Origin: Selaginella tamariscina
Taxonomy: Eukaryota > Streptophyta > Lycopodiopsida > Selaginellales > Selaginellaceae
DNA: 64,000 bases
Assembly: GCA_003024785.1 (NCBI GenBank)
Contig: PUQB01000713.1
Coordinates: forward strand, 1-64,000
Reading direction: 5' to 3'
In this document: positions 61,444-64,000 of the stretch, piece after piece
How positions within the stretch are numbered: the first letter of the stretch is position 1
Layout: each line of letters begins with the position of its first letter
The notes under the pieces: model-generated
The model's database searches: none
Seen by the model: the letters and a program-made list of their open reading frames with translations, nothing else
Told to the model about the DNA's origin: nothing
Made by a program: the position numbers and the translations under genes

Positions 61444-64000
61444 TGTAGATACTATTCCATTACAAAAACCCTGCTTATATACAGGAGACCTCCTGCCACG
61501 TGGCACACATGCGACACGTGGCGCTGACACATGGGGGCCAGATCACCACCCATGTGTCACTACGCATGTGCGTATATACACATGCGTATATACGGTATGT
61601 TACCTAATATACAGTATCTTACATTATCCTCCCCTCTGCGGCTGTGTAGATGGTGATGGATCTGATGGTCCTGGATCCGTGTGAGCTGGGCCATCTAAGG
61701 TATGACCAAATGTACTCAACGAGTCTCGAACGACAAACCGTTTCATTCGAACCACGTGAACTATCTCAACCTCATGAGATCCCACCAACTTGACTTGATA
61801 TACCTGAGGACCAACCTTTCGGAGTACTCGGTAGGGACCAAGCCACTTGTGTAATAAACCAGTTGCAAGCCCAGGTGCAGTCAGCTTGGGAAAACGTACC
61901 AGGACTAAGTCACCGTCAGCAAAATCTGGTGGAATTTGATGTCGTGCATTGTAAGAAGATTGCTGCCGCATTTGAGCTCGACCAAGATGTTCAGCAGACT
62001 CTGCACGCAGAAGAGGCAAAACAGCATCCAAATGTCGAGCCCACATCTTTGCATCCTCGGCACGTGGCAGATTCGATGATAACCCCAATTCACTAGGCAA
62101 CTTAGGATCATATCCATACAATGCCTTGAATGGAGAGATACCAATCGAACTCTGAATGCCTGTTACATAAGCAAATCTCAAACATCGCAAATACCAATCC
62201 CAGTCCGTGTGATTGAAGTTCACATACTTCGAGATCATACCCTTGAAGGTCCGATTCAATCGCTCCACCAAACCATCAGTTTGTGGATGATACGGAGAGG
62301 CAAATGAATGTTTTACCCCTAACCTCTCACACAACACTCGGAATACCTCTGCAATGAAAGCGGGGCCATTGTCTGATAACATCCGCTCTGGACAAGAATG
62401 CTGCAAAACCACATTATCGAACAGAAACAAAGCTGTTGACATGGCAGTTGCATCCGGAAGAGCACCAACCTCCACCCATCGAGTTAAATAATCAGATACA
62501 ACAATGATGTACTGGTTACCTTGAGAAGAACGTGGAAAAGGTCCCATTAAATCCACTGCAATTAACTCAAAAGGGCGAGAACATTGATGGATTCCAACAC
62601 CCCATGGCCCGAGTCGTAGAGGAATTCCGAGTTTGACAAGTGGGACAACTTTGAATATACCTGATCACATCACCACGCATGCTGGCCAATAAAATGATCG
62701 CGCAGCTTCTCCAACACTCGTTGGTGACCAAGATGACCTCCAACAATAGGTGAATCATGATATGCTCGAAGAAGGTGTGGAACATATGTAGAGGGTACAG
62801 CCAAACGCCATCTGTCCTCTGGATTTGTCCCAATAAAATACAATAAACCATCCTGAAGTCGAAACTGAGCATGATATTGTCGAAACCGAGGTTCGGAAGA
62901 CGGAATTGCAAACGCATCGCGTAATTGCCTCGTCCATGGTTCATGTTTTTGAGCATCCTGCCACTGTTCCAAGGATGGTAAGTCGGCATCGAATACCTGA
63001 GGGGCTTGTATCAAACCGAACTGCAGCTACTGCATGAGCAGGCAAAGTGGAATCGGAGAGGGGTGCTCGAGAAAGTGCATCCGCATCCACCATTGTTCGC
63101 CCAGGCCTGTGCACCACCTTAAAGTTATATACCTGGAGACGTAATGCCCATCTGGCTACGCGACCCACTAAATTCTTCCGTTTTAATAAGGAAGTGACAG
63201 CAGCATGATCACACTCCAAAAGTGTTTCACTCCCATGTAAGTAGGCATGAAGTCGTTCAAAACCCCAAACAGCAGCAAGGCATTCTTTTTCAGTAGTGGA
63301 ATAATTCCGCTCAGCCGGCGTGAGTACTCGACTAATGTAAGCCACCGGGTGTCGAATTGAAGAATCCACAGCATCAGTTTGCATCAATACACCACCAATA
63401 CCAACATCTGAGGCATCTACTCGTAAAATGAACGGACGAGTAAAATCTGGGTATTGAAGCAATGGTGGAGTTGTCAGGAACTCTTTTAACTGGTCAAATG
63501 CCTGCTGACACCTGCGAGTCCACCTGAAAGATACCTGTGGACGAACTAACTCCCGAAGAGGGGCAGTTCGATCAGTGAGATGATCGATGAATCGACCCAA
63601 GTACTGCACCGTGCCCAAGAAACGTGGACTTCCTGTACTGTACGGGACGAGGGAACTCTCGAACAGCTCGCAACTTCATTGGATCCACCTGTAAACCCTC
63701 TCGAGATATACGGTAACCCAAGTAAGTGGTGTCGGTCGAACCAAACACACACTTTTCAAGTTTCAACTTCAGGCCAACTTCTCGAAATCGATCAAGAACG
63801 CGCCGTACATCACGAATGTGATCCTCCCAAGAACCAGACCCATGAATGAGCACATCGTCGATAAAATCGGCAGTGATATCAGGCATATCGGAAAGAAGCT
63901 CATCCATCATGCGTTGAAAGGTGGCAGGAGCTGAAGTCAATCCAAAAGGCATGACCAAAAACTCGTAAAGACCAAATGGTGTCCGGAAGGCCGTTTTTGG
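61444..64000 (-). mobile_element. Ty3/gypsy LTR retrotransposon, 3' half (continues past the window)
   Basis: On the minus strand from the window end: reverse transcriptase (about 63958-63572, MPFGLTSAPATFQRMMDE), RNase H (about 63618-62941, TTEKECLAAVWGFERLHAY), the zinc-binding start of integrase, and the integrase core (about 62556-61624; MDLMGPFPRSSQGNQYI, HPQTDGLVERLNRTF, SPFKALYGYDP). Next come a purine tract (GAGGGGAGGATAA) and a short LTR, 61444-61623, 180 bases, with ends TGTA.GATACT on both strands. No chromodomain is visible after the integrase. It differs clearly from the Tat-like element at 20-28 kb. It is broken in a few places but looks younger than the repeats at 3-11 kb; age cannot be set without the other LTR. 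Confidence 0.88.

Noticed and set aside
1-64000. CRISPR arrays, tRNA or rRNA genes, bacterial-type operons
   Set aside because: No regular spacer-repeat array and no recognisable tRNA or rRNA was seen; exons, introns and LTR elements show eukaryotic nuclear DNA.

Overview
The window looks like nuclear DNA of a seed-free land plant, most likely a bryophyte, though a fern or lycophyte is not excluded. Two things point there. Plastid-type and plant-family genes (thioredoxin m, trigger factor, organellar asparaginyl-tRNA synthetase, DUF1191, a BAR-type sorting nexin) sit beside an EFHC1/Rib72-like ciliary protein, which plants keep only if they make flagellated sperm. The DNA is very AT-rich, genes have many short exons, and introns are full of (GT)n, (GA)n and (TA)n microsatellites.

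Layout. 1-1.8 kb: 3' part of a DUF7869-like, transposase-associated gene with a 54-base intron. 3.3-11.2 kb: old LTR-type repeat copies, including one large fold-back and a scrap of Ty3/gypsy pol. 11.7-19.8 kb: three genes on the minus strand, EFHC1-like (15 exons), a one-lobed aspartic-protease-like gene, and the C-terminal part of a sorting nexin 2-like gene. 19.8-28.25 kb: a broken Ty3/gypsy element of Tat-like type with one recognisable LTR. 28.25-33.6 kb: a second copy of 14.55-19.83 kb, holding the 5' end of EFHC1, the whole protease-like gene and most of the sorting nexin; the sorting nexin then continues to its own first exon at 34.88 kb. 35-39.5 kb and 57-61.4 kb: AT-rich DNA without recognisable genes. 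39.5-43.4 kb: a short LTR with a primer site, a degenerate tandem array and another repeat copy. 43.9-56.2 kb: four more minus-strand genes, asparaginyl-tRNA synthetase, trigger factor, DUF1191 and thioredoxin m. 61.4-64 kb: the 3' half of a second Ty3/gypsy element running off the window.

How the genes relate. I see no operon-like or pathway cluster. AsnRS, trigger factor and thioredoxin m probably all act in plastids (translation, folding, redox), but their adjacency may be chance. The sorting nexin belongs to retromer/endosome traffic and EFHC1 to the axoneme.

The most consequential observation is structural. The 5.3 kb duplicated block is separated by a retroelement, and one LTR end lies against the duplication boundary inside an EFHC1 exon. 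The two copies differ by many small indels, some falling in strongly conserved protein motifs, as do indels in the single-copy genes. This fits either a recent tandem duplication associated with the element, or two haplotypes joined end to end in a lightly polished long-read assembly. I found no convincing undescribed system; the one-lobed protease, the fold-back repeats and the hairpins deserve a second look.
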